Assembly: GCA_950022655.1 (NCBI GenBank)
Contig: OX465583.1
Span: 68,955,152 to 69,019,151, forward strand
Direction: 5' to 3'
Origin: Alentia gelatinosa
Lineage: Eukaryota > Annelida > Polychaeta > Phyllodocida > Polynoidae
Length of the DNA stretch: 64,000 nt
The notes beneath the pieces are model-generated. The model saw only the letters and a list, made by a program, of their open reading frames with translations. It was not told the DNA's origin and did not search any database. Of the stretch, positions 10,203-22,085 are shown piece after piece. The position numbers and the translations under genes were made by a program. Each line of letters begins with the position of its first letter. Position 1 is the first letter of the stretch.

Positions 10203-10486
10203 CGTTGTTCCATTGTCGGCGACCAGATTTATCAACATGTTGAAAAACCTTTTGCCACCGATTTAGGAACATAGAAACGATAACTTGTCAGTGACAAAAT
10301 AACATCTGAAGGAGGTGGTTCACTAATCGTTGCCTGGTCCAGTCAACCTTTGCCTAGCTGTCATACATCTACCGACTACGGCCAACTCCGTTAGGATGCC
10401 TCGCCTAAGACAAATTACCATTACTTTGTCGCCGACTGTGTCGCCGAATGAATGTTCCGAAATCGGTAGATATGTGTTGGGCTTAA
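10203..10486. mobile_element. AAGCCCAAT MITE, truncated copy
   Basis: Contains the family's interior GTCGGCGACCAGATTTATCAA, GAAGGAGGTGGTTCACTAA, the TAGCTGTC and CCGACTACGGCC runs, and the terminal AATCGGTAGATATGTGTTGG ending GGGCTTAA at 10486. About 125 bp of the left end is missing compared with 37890-38298. Confidence 0.75.
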
Positions 10487-10872
10487 ATAATCATATAAGT
10501 CGACTGTGTCCTTCAGTGCCCAATGTGCATCCTAAAGATAGCTGCTAGAGGGAATTAGTCAGTAACACTTAGTTTCGATGCCTTGCTGTCCCCTCAACTA
10601 ATACCACGATTTCATTTCTGCTTGCACAACAGCTCGCTATGAACCCACCAAACCCAGGCGCAATTAGCCCGTTTTTAGCCGCCAACGCCGCCGATGCTCC
10701 AGTTCATTAGGAAGGCTTTTATCATTAATTCGCAGAAATGGCTTCCTACAGGGCTTCCCTGCTGGCTTCCCCCTGGGCGCCGCCAGGGGGGCGATTGTCG
10801 CCACTGTAGGTGAGGATTCGTTCACAGCACATCGCCCCATAATGGAGTGTAGTTGACAGCGGTTTGGGAATG
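10487..10872. other. Unassigned spacer
   Basis: No gene or repeat that I recognise. It contains a short GC-rich segment (10765-10800) with imperfect CCCTGGCGCC / GGCGCC symmetry. Confidence 0.3.
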
Positions 10873-11335
10873 TGTTCTGTGGTGAGGGGGTGTGAGGGTA
10901 GGGTGGTGGAGTGTGAGGGGAGGGTGGGGGTAGAGAGGGGAGTGATGGGGGAGTGTATGGTGAGGGTTGGGGGAGTGTGAGGGGAGGGGGGGTGGAGGGT
11001 GGGTGGAGTGTGAGGGGAGGGTGGGGGGGAGTGTGAGGGGAGGGGGAGGGTTGTGAGCGGAGGGTGGGGGGAGTGTGAAGGAAGTGTGAGGGGACGGTGA
11101 AAGGAGGGTGGGATGTGATGGGAGGGTGGGTGGGGATGAAGGAAGTGTGAGGGATGTTAGGGGAGTGTGAGGGGAGTGTGAGGGGAAGGGGGGTGGAGGG
11201 TGGATGGAGTGTGAGGGGAGGGTGGGGGGAGTGTGAGGGGAGGGTGGGGGGAGTATGAGGGGAGGCTGAGGGGAGAGTGAGGGGAGTATGGGGGAGTGTG
11301 GGTGGAGTGTAGAGGCAGCGTGAGGGGAGGCTGTG
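10873..11335 (+). repeat. G-rich minisatellite, GTGTGAGGGGAGGGTGGGGG unit
   Basis: About 20 or more diverged units of about 20 bp with repeated runs of three or more G on the + strand, predicting G-quadruplex potential. The 259-codon minus-strand frame across it is a proline/serine/histidine-rich low-complexity artefact. 11336-11894 carries nothing that I can assign. Confidence 0.9.
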
Positions 11336-11894
11336 GAGGTGGGAGACTGACCCCAGTCAGGGATGATTAACCCCAAAGACCAGCCTCCACGTCCACACAA
11401 CGTCCACCTCCAGCAATGTGGACTTGACACGCAGATGTCGCGCCCTGGAGCAAGCACGTGGTAACAGGGACGTGAGGGAGAGCAGGGGGTGAGGAGAACG
11501 AGTGGGATGGAAATGGGCGGGACCGCAGTCAACCATTTAGCTGGAGACACACCAAGCGAGCCAAGGCAGCGATCTCCGGAATCACCACCACAAAATGGCA
11601 TGTATGTGAACTATCAGTATATACTAATGGCTTCCACCGAGAATATAGTGTTTCAGAAGAAATATTCAGCGGAAATATGAAATAATAGCTCACACACACG
11701 CCATTTTGTGTTGGCAATTCAAGAAATCGCTACCCTTTTCGCTTAGTGTGTCTCCGGCATAAGGCATATTTATATACTGTCGAGGCAATGTGAAATAGCC
11801 CTTTGGACAAGACCACAAATTTGTATTTCCGCTGCCCCCGACCCTCTGGAAACATTGTTTTATCTTGTAGAGCCATCATTCTAGCTAATATAAG

Positions 11895-12560
11895 TCTTCC
11901 CATGTGAATTGAATCCGCCATGGTTCCCTGAGATTGTAGAACACCCCAATCTGTGAAACTTGGGTACCCAGCAGAAAATTGTCGGCGACTGTTGAAAAGG
12001 TGTGAAGAACACCAGTCTCAGGTACATTTGTTCCCACGTGTGAATCCTGCTTACGGTTTGTCTAAGTGAATTTCTGAGATTTAGTCCCAGAATTATCTGA
12101 GACTGAGAGAAAGGTGCGAAGTATCCCAGTCTTATGTATATGAGTCTCTCGGTGTGAATTCCACTTAACAAGGAACAGAATCTCATGAGATTTTGAACCA
12201 TGTGAGGTACATGAATCCCGCCATGTGAATTCCACTTTACAAGGAACAGAATCTCATGAGATTTTGAACCCTGTGAGGTACATGAATCCCGCCATGTGAA
12301 TTCCACTTAACAAGGAACAGAATCTCATGAGATTTTGAACCGTGTGAGGTACATGAATCCCACTGTGTGAATTTCACTTAACAAGGAACAGAATCTCATG
12401 AGATTTTGAACCCTGTGAGGTACATGAATCCCACTGTGTGAATTCCACTTAACAAGGAACAGAATCTCATGAGATTTTGAACCCTGTGAGGTACATGAAT
12501 CCCACTGTGTGAATTCCACTGAACAAGGAACAATTTAATCTCATGAGATTTTGAACCCTG
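11895..12560 (+). repeat. 70-bp minisatellite, AACAGAATCTCATGAGATTT unit
   Basis: Five to six well-preserved copies of a unit of about 70 bp (12150-12560), each with the palindrome AATCTCATGAGATT and GTGAGGTACATGAATCCC, preceded by more diverged copies (11895-12150). Related units appear at 17100-17580 and 19311-19745. Confidence 0.85.
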
Positions 12561-12769
12561 TGATGTACATGAGTCTCTCGGTGTGCATCCCGCTTAAAGA
12601 GAATCCACACTGAGTCATGTGCAGGTGACCACATCGCATGTGCTCCCGATGACGCAGCTCCATGTTGAAGGCTGTCTGCTGGATGTATGAGCGTGAACTG
12701 GGCGTGCTACTCAACTCCAATGAGTTGAAATGAGCTCCACTCTTCCCCCTCAATGTATATATACCGTGA

Positions 12770-13830
12770 CCCATGTATATCCGTGTTGTATGCGGCCATC
12801 ATGTCAGAGGCTCTTTTCCTACCATTAAGCATCTATTTCCTGACCGTCATTGGATCAATCCTCCTTAACTGCCTGTTCTATATCCCATCCCGATGTTCTG
12901 TGGCATAAACCATCAACGTTAACTACTTTATTTACAGCCCCATTTACAGTCGCATTCAGTACCTGGTTTTACCGGCCATTCACCTTTCTTCGGTTTAATA
13001 CAAACCTACATGTTCTATTTAATATATAGTGTACTTCAGACTTCACTGACTTTCCGCATTCACTACCTGGTTCTACCAGCCATTCATCTTTTTTCAGTTT
13101 AATCCAAACCTACACATTCTATTTAGAACTTTACTGACTTTCCGCATTCACTTACCGGCCATTCATTTTTATTCAGTTTAGTACATATATACTACCGACT
13201 GGCTTCTTATACAAGAGGCTGTAAGCTCCAAGAAATTGACATCTAGTACTTTCTGAGCACATTCGAGGATATTGCACATAACTGCTTTCACCTGAAACTA
13301 GTTTATATGGTATTCATATCAATCTTTATCAAACTGGTGGCACGCTGGTTTTAGTTCACTTTAGCCATGTATTATATTTTGATATGCACTATTTTTTCCG
13401 TTGATGCCATGTATATCTGTATTGTGTGTGGGCATCATGTGAGAGGCTCTTTTCTTACCATTAAGCATCTATTTCCTGACCGTCATTGCAGCGATCGTTT
13501 TTCTCCTTTACTGCCTGTTCTATTTCCCATCCTGGTGTTCTGTGGCATTAACCGTCCACGTTAACTACTTTATTTACAGCCCCATTTACAGCTGTATTTA
13601 GTACCTTGTTTCATTGGCCATTTATCGTTCTTTCAGTCTAATACAATATTGACTGGCTTCAGATACAGGAGGCTGTATGCTCCAAGGATTTGATGCATAG
13701 TCCAAGTGCATGCGAGATTATTGCATCAGGTCAACTCTGAGGAACATACAACCGCTTTCATCTGAAACTAGCTTTCGTTGTATTTTCATCAACTTTTACC
13801 AAACTGGTAGTGTGCCGATTTCACTTCAGG
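12770..13830 (+). repeat. Tandem segmental duplication of about 630 bp
   Basis: The block beginning near 12784 (AGAGGCTCTTTTCCTACCAT, GACCGTCATTGG, GCCCCATTTACAG) is repeated from about 13418 with point differences. The first copy also has an internal triplication of a CATTCAGTACCTGGTT-type segment. A diverged piece is at 21080-21250. No coding domain. 12561-12769 is unassigned. Confidence 0.7.
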
Positions 13831-13904
13831 TTAATTATGCACTATTTTTTTATATGGACTATTTTTCTGTATGCGTTGTTATTCTTTTTAACCTGAAGCA
13901 TGCA

Positions 13905-14545
13905 TATATGTATGCACCACGTACATCCATACACAGTTTGGTTTATTACAAACACTTTGTATAAGGCGGTTAATACAATATATCCATATTCACCAGGTAT
14001 GTCCATACAGAGTTCCCATGGGTTTACTACAAACACTTTGTATTAGGTGGATAATACAACATCTCCATATTCACCAGGTATGTCCATATAGAGTTCCTAT
14101 AGGTTTACTTCAAACACTTCACTTCAGGTAATTAATACAAAATAGCCATATGCACCAGGTACGTCCATACAGAGTTCCTATAACTTTACTACGGACACTT
14201 TGTATTAGGTGGATAATACAACATATCCTTATGCACCAGGTACGTCCATACAGAGTTCCTATAGGTTTACTTTAGACACTTTATATTAGTTGGATAATAC
14301 AAAATAACCATATGCACCAGGTATGTCCAAACAGAGTTCTTTGTTTACTACAAACACTTTATTTTAGGTAATTAAAACAAAATATCCATATGCACCGGGT
14401 ATGTCCAAACAGAATTCCTGTAGGTTTACTATAGCCACTTTAATTTAGATAATTAATAAAAAATATCCAAATGTACCAGGTATGTCCATACAGAGTTCCT
14501 ATAGGTTTACTACAGACACTTTATACAAGTTAAATATTAACAAAA
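13905..14545 (+). repeat. 80-bp tandem repeat, CACCAGGTATGTCCATACAG unit
   Basis: About eight copies, each with CACCAGGTAYGTCCATACAG, AGTTCCTATAGGTTTACT and ACACTTTGTATTAGGTGGAT. Shorter-period relatives are at 34250-34565, 56128-56235 and 63000-63095. Confidence 0.9.
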
Positions 14546-14928
14546 ACCTTCACGTTCTACAGAGTATAAGGTGAACTACAGACAATTCACCGATCCTGGT
14601 GTTCACCGAGTTCCTGACTTGGACGTTTAGTGCCTGAGAGAGCAGGTCGTGTATATTGCTCAGTAAGCCTGCCGCCTACGAGCACCTCGCGGCCCCGGTC
14701 ACTGCCCAGCTCAGAGCAGCTCAGCCTATCAGCTGGCAATTGTCGTTGACCCCGGTTGCCATGCCAACGGAGAGACAAATGACGCAGGGTGATGACGCCC
14801 TGACGCTTGTGACATCATTCAGCGAGTAATGGATGACACCATCACCCGCGGGGAAACTGCTGCTTAGCATATTATGTGTTTGTAGTGCAGGGTTATAGCC
14901 TGGGAGGCTAGGTCTTGAGGTTATCTCA
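14546..14928. other. Single-copy GC-rich spacer
   Basis: Not repeated elsewhere in the window. A 63-codon minus-strand frame (14587-14778) has no recognisable domain. No promoter element is evident. Confidence 0.35.
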
Positions 14929-15235
14929 CCCCTGGTACAAGTTTAGCCATAGGTATAATATTAGAAAGATATACTCAACGATCACCCTGGTAAAGTGACA
15001 ATACTACGCCACGGCCGTGGAGTAGTGAATGTGCTGAGTACATTCTGATTATTCTGAAGTTGTGATGATATTTAATGTCATAGAAAGGGGTAAGATAAAT
15101 CCAGAACCACACTCGAATCGTAAAATAGACAATACTCCACCCGTTTGGCTGTGCCTCGCTGACGATTGCGGCCCAGCCATACTAATGGAGTATTGTCTAT
15201 TTATACGATTCTCGATGCAGTTCTATATAATGATT
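14929..15235. mobile_element. TTTATCYYACCCC MITE with attached hairpin
   Basis: Left end TTATCTCACCCCTGGTACAA (14931); right inverted end GGGGTAAGATAAAT ends at 15100. Directly after it is an imperfect hairpin with arms around CAATACTCCA / TGGAGTATTG (15130-15197). The same arrangement recurs at 43224-43590 and reversed at 61196-61855. An internal CACGGCCGTGG palindrome is present. Confidence 0.7.
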
Positions 15236-15330
15236 GGATTGGATTAGAAATCGTATGTGGAAGGTATAGGAAGCAATATAGTAAATATATGGGGAGGGAC
15301 CTATAGTTCTGGGTAACTGTGATACAGACT

Positions 15331-15610
15331 TGATTATCATCTCACCCCGGTATTTTTCTCAATAGGTTTAACATTAGGAACTCGTACTCCACGGCCGTGA
15401 AGTTTGTGTACCCAATACTCAATGGCTAATTGGGTGATTAATTTTATCAATAAATAATGTCATACGGGTCGAGACAAAATCAGAAACCCACTCAATGAAA
15501 ATAACTCCACCTCACAGTGTAATTCACTCAGCTTTGCTTCGTGAATTACTCTGCAGTCAAACTCAGTGGAGTATGGACCAAGCTATTTTCCTCTTGTGGG
15601 TTTCCTTCTA
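15331..15610. mobile_element. TTTATCYYACCCC MITE with attached hairpin, second copy
   Basis: Left end ATCTCACCCCGGTATTTTTC, degraded right end GGGTCGAGACAAAATC (15467-15482), then a hairpin whose tip reads CTCAGCTTTGCTTCGTGAA. 15611-16549 is unassigned AT-rich sequence with no supported gene. Confidence 0.6.
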
Positions 15611-16549
15611 ATCATGGCTAGAAGTCAGAGTTTAGTTTATTACTGTATTAGCTTTGGCGATAAGCCTTTGTAGAAATGGCTTGGATTGTATTTTGGGTTT
15701 TCAGTTACAGATAGATCTGCACAGCCTATGTCCAAATTACAGGGCAATAGCATACGTCCTCCTGTAATACCCTCAGGTAAATTGTTACTCGTTAGGTAAA
15801 TTGTGAATGTATATAAGTACTTTAAGAATTGAGCTCTTTCATACACATATGTCTATATTCAGAAATATTGATAGAGACTTGGTCTTATTGAGCGATGCCA
15901 TGGGTATATTCTGAACTAAGGGGAAGAAAAACAGTTTTTTTTTAATTTCATAAACATACAATCGTATATTGCAGGTTTTCATTGTATTGCTGCTGAGGGA
16001 GATTTAGGAAGCAAATTATAGTTATAAGGTATATAAGACGAGGTTTTGCACTATAGGAAGGATAATTCAAGTTCGTATTTCGTGCATTTTTTCTTTCTTT
16101 CCTTTTCGTCTTTCACTTGTTTGTACTTGAATTAAATCATAAAAAAGATAAGATGGAGACACAACATCAATTGCAATGCTAAATATCCTAGTGTCCCTCT
16201 CGGGTGCTATTCGGCAAGTCTATTTATCCTGCCCCAAGTGACCTATATGTAGTCCTAATTCTAGCTATATCTCCTGATTTTCCTGCCACTGGCTGTCCCC
16301 ATTAACCAAAGTGATGGTATCCACTTGACGGATTCACTTCCCTTGCTGAGGAACATGGTAGCCATGGAAACCCCACCGGTAGTATTATCAAAGCAATGGC
16401 AGGTGCCTGTCCCATAAGTATGCCAGTCCGACAGCCATGCACTGTTTCAATAAATACAGATCTAGATCTAGAATCCTGCATTCCTGATTATAAAGAGGTA
16501 GATAAATATTCAGCATGACGGGGGGAGTCCTTCGTATACACAGCAGAAA

Positions 16550-16965
16550 GTGGGATTCACACGGTGGGATTCATGTACCTCACAGGGTGTTTGTCTGAGA
16601 CAAATCCTGCTGAGATTCATGTACCTCACAGGATGTGTGTTTGAGACAAATCCATGTACCTCGCAGGGTGTTTGTCTGAGACCAATCCTGCAGAGATTCA
16701 TGTACCTCACAGGATGTGTGTCTGAGACAAATCCTGCTGAGATTCATGTACCTCACAGGGTATTTGTCTGAGACCAATCCTGTTGAGATTCTGTACCCTG
16801 TAAAGTGGAATTCACACGATGGGATTCATGTACCTCACAGGGTGTTTGTTTGAGACAAATCATACTGGGATTCATGTACCTCACAGGGTGTGTGTCTGAG
16901 ACAAATCCTGCTGAGATTCATGTACCTCACAGGATACTTGTCTGAGACAAATCCTGATCAGATTT
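16550..16965 (+). repeat. 46-bp minisatellite, GTCTGAGACAAATCCTGCTG unit
   Basis: About eight copies of a unit with CTCACAGGGTGTTTGTCTGA, GACAAATCCTGCTGAGATTC and ATGTACC. Arms of the same sequence occur inverted at 19311-19510. Confidence 0.9.
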
Positions 16966-17099
16966 TCTACTGGTCTGAAATGTAGGGTTCGACTAAGTCC
17001 CATCCTAGCCAATTGGTGGCTAGCAAGCATGATCACATATTTGTCAAATTCCTCCCCTCAAGTGGACTTAAATCCCAGGGTGAGTGTTCACTGTGACTG

Positions 17100-17580
17100 T
17101 GTCTGAGACTATGTACCAGGTGTGTCCTCCCATGTGAATCAAATTCGCCATTTTTCCTTAAGACTGATAAAAGCACTTTGCCATGAGAATTGTGCCAACT
17201 GAGAATCGTCTGAGACTAGGGGAATGATGTGAAGTACACCAATCTCAGGTATGTGGAACTCTACATGTGAATTCCACCTAGGTGACTAGGTGAAAGGTGT
17301 GAAGCACGATCGTCCCAAGTGCATTAGTCTCTACTTGTGTATCCCACCTCAGACTAGGTGTAAGGTATGAAGTACACCTGTCTTATGTACATTTGTCTGC
17401 ACATGTGAATCCCACGTAAGACTAGGTGAAATGTGTGAAGCACACCCGTCCCAGGTACATTAGTCTCTAAGTGTGAATCCCGATTTAGGTATGGAAAATG
17501 TGTGAAGTAAACCCGTCTTATGGACATTTGTCTGTGCATGTGAATCCCACTTAAGACTAGGTGAAAGGTGTGAAGTACTT
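17100..17580 (+). repeat. 62-bp minisatellite, GACTAGGTGAAAGGTGTGAA unit
   Basis: About seven copies with GTGTGAATCCCACTTAAGAC, GGTGAAAGGTGTGAAG and CCAGGTACATTAGTCTCTA. The terminal GTGTGAATCCCAC is shared with the arrays at 11.9-12.6 and 19.3-19.7 kb. It is interrupted on its right by two insertions, and a last piece follows at 17908-17945. Confidence 0.85.
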
Positions 17581-17584
17581 AGGA

Positions 17585-17694
17585 GAAACCAAACGAGAGT
17601 TAGTCGTGTTGTATATCGCACGACGGCAATGTCCCGTCGTGCGATATACATTGCCAAAGTGCAATAAACAACACGACTAACTCGAGTTTGGTTT
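17585..17694. mobile_element. 110-bp palindromic insertion
   Basis: Outer arms AAACCAAACGAGAGTTAGTC and complement (17585-17611, 17668-17694) plus inner perfect arms ATATCGCACGACGG / CCGTCGTGCGATAT. It lies within the 62-bp satellite next to a second MITE. Confidence 0.75.
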
Positions 17695-17698
17695 AGAA

Positions 17699-17907
17699 TT
17701 TATCCTACCCCGTCTAGATTACTTCAGCAATTTAGGAAATAACTTAAAACTCACCGATAATCAGTGATATTCATTGGTCGCTTTTCTAATGACGTCATTT
17801 GACAACTGTATCCCACTAGAGTGATAAATTTCATTTTCCTGCACCGTAGACCAAATACAGTCCGCTAATGTTAAGCCTATGGAGATTTTTATTAGGGGTA
17901 GGATAAA
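17699..17907. mobile_element. TTTATCCTACCCC MITE
   Basis: A 209-bp element with 13-bp inverted ends TTTATCCTACCCC / GGGGTAGGATAAA. Inserted in the 62-bp satellite, whose sequence resumes at 17908. Confidence 0.8.
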
Positions 17908-17945
17908 CCCGTGTCAGGTACATTAGTCTCTACGTGTGAATCAGG

Positions 17946-18623
17946 TCATTGAAATGTGCGCTGAGCCACTAACACAGGCACAAAACATACATAATGGGAG
18001 GAGCTGTGTTTGTACTGACAATAGCAGCATTGGCCAGTGTTTTCCTAGGTCCAATACAACTGGGAATGGCTGCATTTACTCCGGACACCGCCTCCACTAA
18101 ATGAGGACATTCTCAGTTAATTGCAGGAGTCTAAGTGCAATCTCATGTTATCCAGCTTCGATATAGGCCGACAGCGTAGATACAAACATTTCGCAGGCAG
18201 GGAGACTTTTTTGAAAGTGCAATATAAAATCTAAGAGGAAATCAGACCAGGATATTGCTGAAGTACTAAACTAGGTCTCAACATGGTCTTTTTAATCAGT
18301 CAAGGCCCGTTTCCAATAGGGACTATGTTTTTTGTTCTATAGAAGAAACGGACTCTTTTCGCATGAACAAGAGCTTTTTGGTTATATACCACAGATTTGA
18401 ATCAGTACGCCATGGTTAAGGTACCTGGCAGTGTTTTTGTAATGATGAATAGTACATTTGTTAAGCATGGATAATGACATAATGAAACTTCACAAAATTT
18501 CATATGATTGTTTATATGACATGAGTTGTCTTTGTGGAACGAGGCGGAGCTGAGTGATATCTGTTGCGGAAGACAATGAATGCTATGTAAAGAATCATAT
18601 AAAATAGAGTGATGTTGAGATTG
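17946..18623. other. Unassigned, with a short MITE end
   Basis: No gene is supported. 18303-18320 carries a lone AAGGCCCGTTTCC end. The rest is AT-rich and not repeated in this window. Confidence 0.35.
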
Positions 18624-18876
18624 TTATCCTACCCTCTCACATGTTTTTAACTTAATATGACACACGTGGCATATAAATACTGTATGACATAACCGTGGCA
18701 TACAGTCACACCATGCTAGGTCTCTGGAGATTTATATGAGGGGTAGGATAATAATCGTAGCATACAGTCACACCATGTTAAGTCTATGGAGATTTATATG
18801 AGGGGTAGGATAATAATCGTGGCATACAGTCAAACCATGTTAAGTATATGGAGATTTGTATGAGGGGTAGGATAAA
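18624..18876. mobile_element. TTTATCCTACCCC MITE with triplicated right end
   Basis: Left end TTATCCTACCC at 18624. On the right, a 62-bp unit of GTGGCATACAGTCACACCAT, GGAGATTTATATGAGGGGTA and GGATAATAATC occurs three times, so three potential right ends (GGGGTAGGATAA) lie in tandem. 18877-19310 is unassigned; its minus-strand open frame has no domain. Confidence 0.75.
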
Positions 18877-19310
18877 TCATACTCTTTCAGGTGACCGAGT
18901 TGTCTATGCATTCAAGGCCTCCAGCTCTGAACCACTTTATAATGTCAATCTAAAGTTGATTACACTTCCACTTTGAATGAGCACATATAAAATGTTGGAA
19001 AACAAAACATTGCAACACACGAGGTGCTATCCACTGAAGAAAGTAATCCCTATGACTGTGTCTGATTTGACATAACAAATAACAGACATGAGTGTATATC
19101 ATTCATCATATAAATATGTACATCTCTATTCATAAATAAGCCACAAAATACTCCCCAAAGTGCTAAGAATTTAGGATATTTTAGAAACTGGCGTATGGGC
19201 CAGATTTGGGACCAAACAGGCAGGTTGGGGCAGAGACATAAGTGGCCACAGGAAGTAGAGCGTAGGATCTCTGCTGGAAGAGTGGGTAGGGCCCCGCTTT
19301 GGTTCTTTAC

Positions 19311-19745
19311 ACTGTCAAGATTTGTCTCAGACAACACCCTGTGATGTACATGAATCCCATCGTCGGAATCCCACTTTACAAAGCACAGAATCTTAGCAGG
19401 ATTTGTGTCAGACAAACACCCTGTGAGGTACATGAATCGTGGGATTCACAGGATGGGATTCATGTACCTCACAGGGTGTTTTCCTGAGATAAATCCTGCT
19501 GAGATTCTGTACTCGAACACAATTTCTTCGTCTAAATTATAGGGTTTCGTTTCTCTGAGACATGTTTCCGCCCTTAAAATTTCAAAGACATTTCCACCTA
19601 AAAAGGAACATAATCGCATGAGATTTTGAACCCTGTAAGGTACATGAATCCCACGGTGTGAATTCCACTTTACAAAGCACAGAATATCTGCAGGATTTGT
19701 CTGAAACATCCTGTGATGTACATCAATCCCATCGTGTGAATCACA
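19311..19745. repeat. Rearranged copies of the 46/70-bp minisatellites
   Basis: Units such as GATTTGTCTCAGACAAACAC, GTGAGGTACATGAATCCC and CCACTTTACAAAGCACAGAA occur in both orientations, joining motifs of the arrays at 12 and 16.5 kb and creating inverted repeats (19385-19490). Confidence 0.7.
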
Positions 19746-20361
19746 CTTTACACTGCCAGGGGTGGGAGAGGTGGCTGAACGCTAGCCACAGGTGTTGCGT
19801 GTTACTAGATTATAGGTTGTATCTCACCTGAGGGGGCAGCAGGGGTCCTGATAGAGCCCACCTTACCTGGGCTCGTCTATCACACAGGTACCCGCTCCTC
19901 CAGGTACTGCCTCCTCCAGCCCCCTCCAGCCTCCCCCAGCCGGTGTGATATGAAAAACGGTTACCCTGCGATAAAAGGTAATCATCGCCCACTCTAAACG
20001 CACATGCCTCTGAAAACGTTCTTCCGTTCAGATGTCTCCGGACTTTTGGACATACAACTTTTTTAATGTGATTTTAATGTAAATGAATTAAATGAATAGT
20101 ATTTAGACATGAGAATTACATGTCGTGGTATATATGCTTAATTTTGGCAAATTGTTCACTCTCCAATCGTGGACTTCATTACTGGCATGCTTGTGGGCAA
20201 TAATTACCGTTTTTCGCAGGGTAACCGTTTTTCGCATGACACCGGGCCTCCAAACCAGCCGAACCCGAGAGGGTCATGACCTTTGGCCTCTTCCAGGATA
20301 TCCGGGTAACCTGACCTGGAAGTGCTTGCAGGGATCTCGTGTATCCGGCTGGTTTATTGCA
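19746..20361. other. Unassigned, locally GC-rich
   Basis: Holds a CCTCCAGCCCCCTCCAGCC low-complexity stretch at 19905-19945. Two open frames (20125-20370 and its complement) have no supporting features. Confidence 0.3.
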
Positions 20362-20610
20362 CCCCATTAACTGCAGCAAAGAGGTGTGTAGAAAACAGTG
20401 AAAATTATTTCACCCATTAACTGTAGCAAAGAGGTGTATAGAAGACAGTGAAGATTATTTAACCCCATTAACTGTAGTAAAGAGGTGTATAGCAGACAGT
20501 GAAGATTATTTAACCCCATTAACTGTAGCAAAGAGGTGTATAGAAAACAGTGAAGATTATTTCACCCCATTAACTGTAGCAAAGAGGTGTATAGAAAAGT
20601 CGTCGAGTGT
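20362..20610 (+). repeat. 51-bp tandem repeat, CCCCATTAACTGTAGCAAAG unit
   Basis: 4.7 copies of an almost invariant 51-bp unit (CCCCATTAACTGTAGCAAAG, AGGTGTATAGAAAACAGTGA, AGATTATTT). High identity indicates a recent expansion. Confidence 0.95.
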
Positions 20611-20752
20611 AGCTTTTCCTGTAATTGTATGTATTGTGCATTGTTACTTGTTGACACCAGCGTAAAAGATCACCAGGAAATAGGTTAACGTTTGTAATGT
20701 CTCTAAATACAGTTGAATAAAAGAAATAAAATAAAACGAGTCGACTTTACAC

Positions 20753-20984
20753 ATTATCCCACCCCTAATGAAATACCGTAAATTTTATGTGGCGTGCCAT
20801 GACATAAAGTAAAAGTTACGTGCCTAGAGAATTAAAAGAAATTTACCAATAAGGGTTCAGGAATTATTCAGGAATTGTAAATAGTTCCGGCTGCAGAGCA
20901 AAAATTCTGGCAGCTGTCAAACATGGACGGAATCAAGTCAGACTTTCCTAATATCATAAAGTCATGGAGACGGGATAGGATAAA
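20753..20984. mobile_element. TTTATCYYACCCC MITE
   Basis: Left end TTATCCCACCCCTAATG, right end ACGGGATAGGATAAAT; 232 bp, non-coding. 20985-21660 is unassigned apart from a C-homopolymer (21266-21280) that creates a proline-rich spurious frame. Confidence 0.65.
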
Positions 20985-21660
20985 TATGAAACCGAAACCA
21001 AGTCAGTGTCTATGCCACTCTGGTCAGGTCTGTTCCTCACTACGTAATACATGACCTTCCCGTGGCGGCATAAACACAGACAAGTCTAACTCTCATTCGG
21101 TTTATACTAAATACTCTCGAACTCGCTCTGATATTACTAAGCATCAACTCCTCTGAGCATACGACCGCTTGTATCTGAAGCCAGTCAATATTGTATACGT
21201 CTCTGACCTTACCATTCGTCCCCTGTTTCTCTTTTCACTCACCTCCTGTTTTTCCCCTGGAGTCACCCCCCCCCCCCCCTCCACCTCCAGGCACTCGTAT
21301 AAATAGTCTCGTCACGAGTGGCAGGTCCAGAGAGCACCTGGAGAGAAGAAGGCCACCCGTCAAAACTCCCCCTCAAACTGAAGCTGACACCGCTACTCTT
21401 TTCTCAGAACGTGTGAGGAAATTTTAAAAAATCCTGTCCTATATAAGTTTCCTCGAAAATGAAAACGCTTGAGTACCTGTCAAGGGTAACGCATGACCTT
21501 ATTAGTTGTAATCCAATCTCAGTGTTGACTCTTCTCTAGTATTGATATCTACTTTTTCTCATTTCTCATTTCTCATCGGAGTAATCCAACTTTCACTTAT
21601 ATTGGTTATTTTTTTATCAATATATAGAGCAGACAAAAAGCAGAGTTGAATTCTAACCCA

Positions 21661-21830
21661 GTGTTTACACTAAAGTGGTGCTCGATTACGCAATATCGGC
21701 CGCAATAGTTGTCAACAAAAGAATATCCTCAAGAGTTTATACTTTCTATATGTACCGCTTTCTAGCTAGTGGCAGCTGAAAGTGGTCCGAAATTCACGAA
21801 TCTCCGCTTATAATCGGCTAGTGTAAACGC
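21661..21830. mobile_element. GTTTACACTA-ended MITE
   Basis: Inverted ends GTGTTTACACTA / GGCTAGTGTAAACGC, 170 bp. The family recurs at 26763-27527 and 47500-47640. Confidence 0.6.
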
Positions 21831-21959
21831 CGAGTTAGACGATAATCTTCATGTTCACATGGTAGTAAGCTATAGAGATCACATAACAAATATATACATA
21901 GAACTTGGTAAATAAAATAAACTGGCATGGTAACACCTATTTTATAAATTAGTCGAATA

Positions 21960-22049
21960 CTTATTCTATAACACTTGGAGCTCAACATATTCAATTTTCA
22001 GGATATTGATATGTACTTTTCAAGGTAAACTGTCTGATCTGCCTTTAAC
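21960..22049. mobile_element. Fragment of TTAA-AGGCATAT MITE
   Basis: Contains the TAACACTTGGAG... and GATATTGATATG... run seen at 5070-5157, ending CTGATCTGCCTTTAA. The left part is missing. Confidence 0.55.
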
Positions 22050-22085
22050 AGGCATTCCCCTGTGAATAACCTTCTCTACTAATCT

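Noticed and set aside
10822..11601. 259-codon minus-strand frame
   Set aside because: A proline/serine/histidine-rich translation of a G-rich minisatellite.
11881..12774. Minus-strand frames with repeated MEFTQWDSCTSQGSK-like segments
   Set aside because: These follow the 70-bp satellite; no coding constraint is visible.
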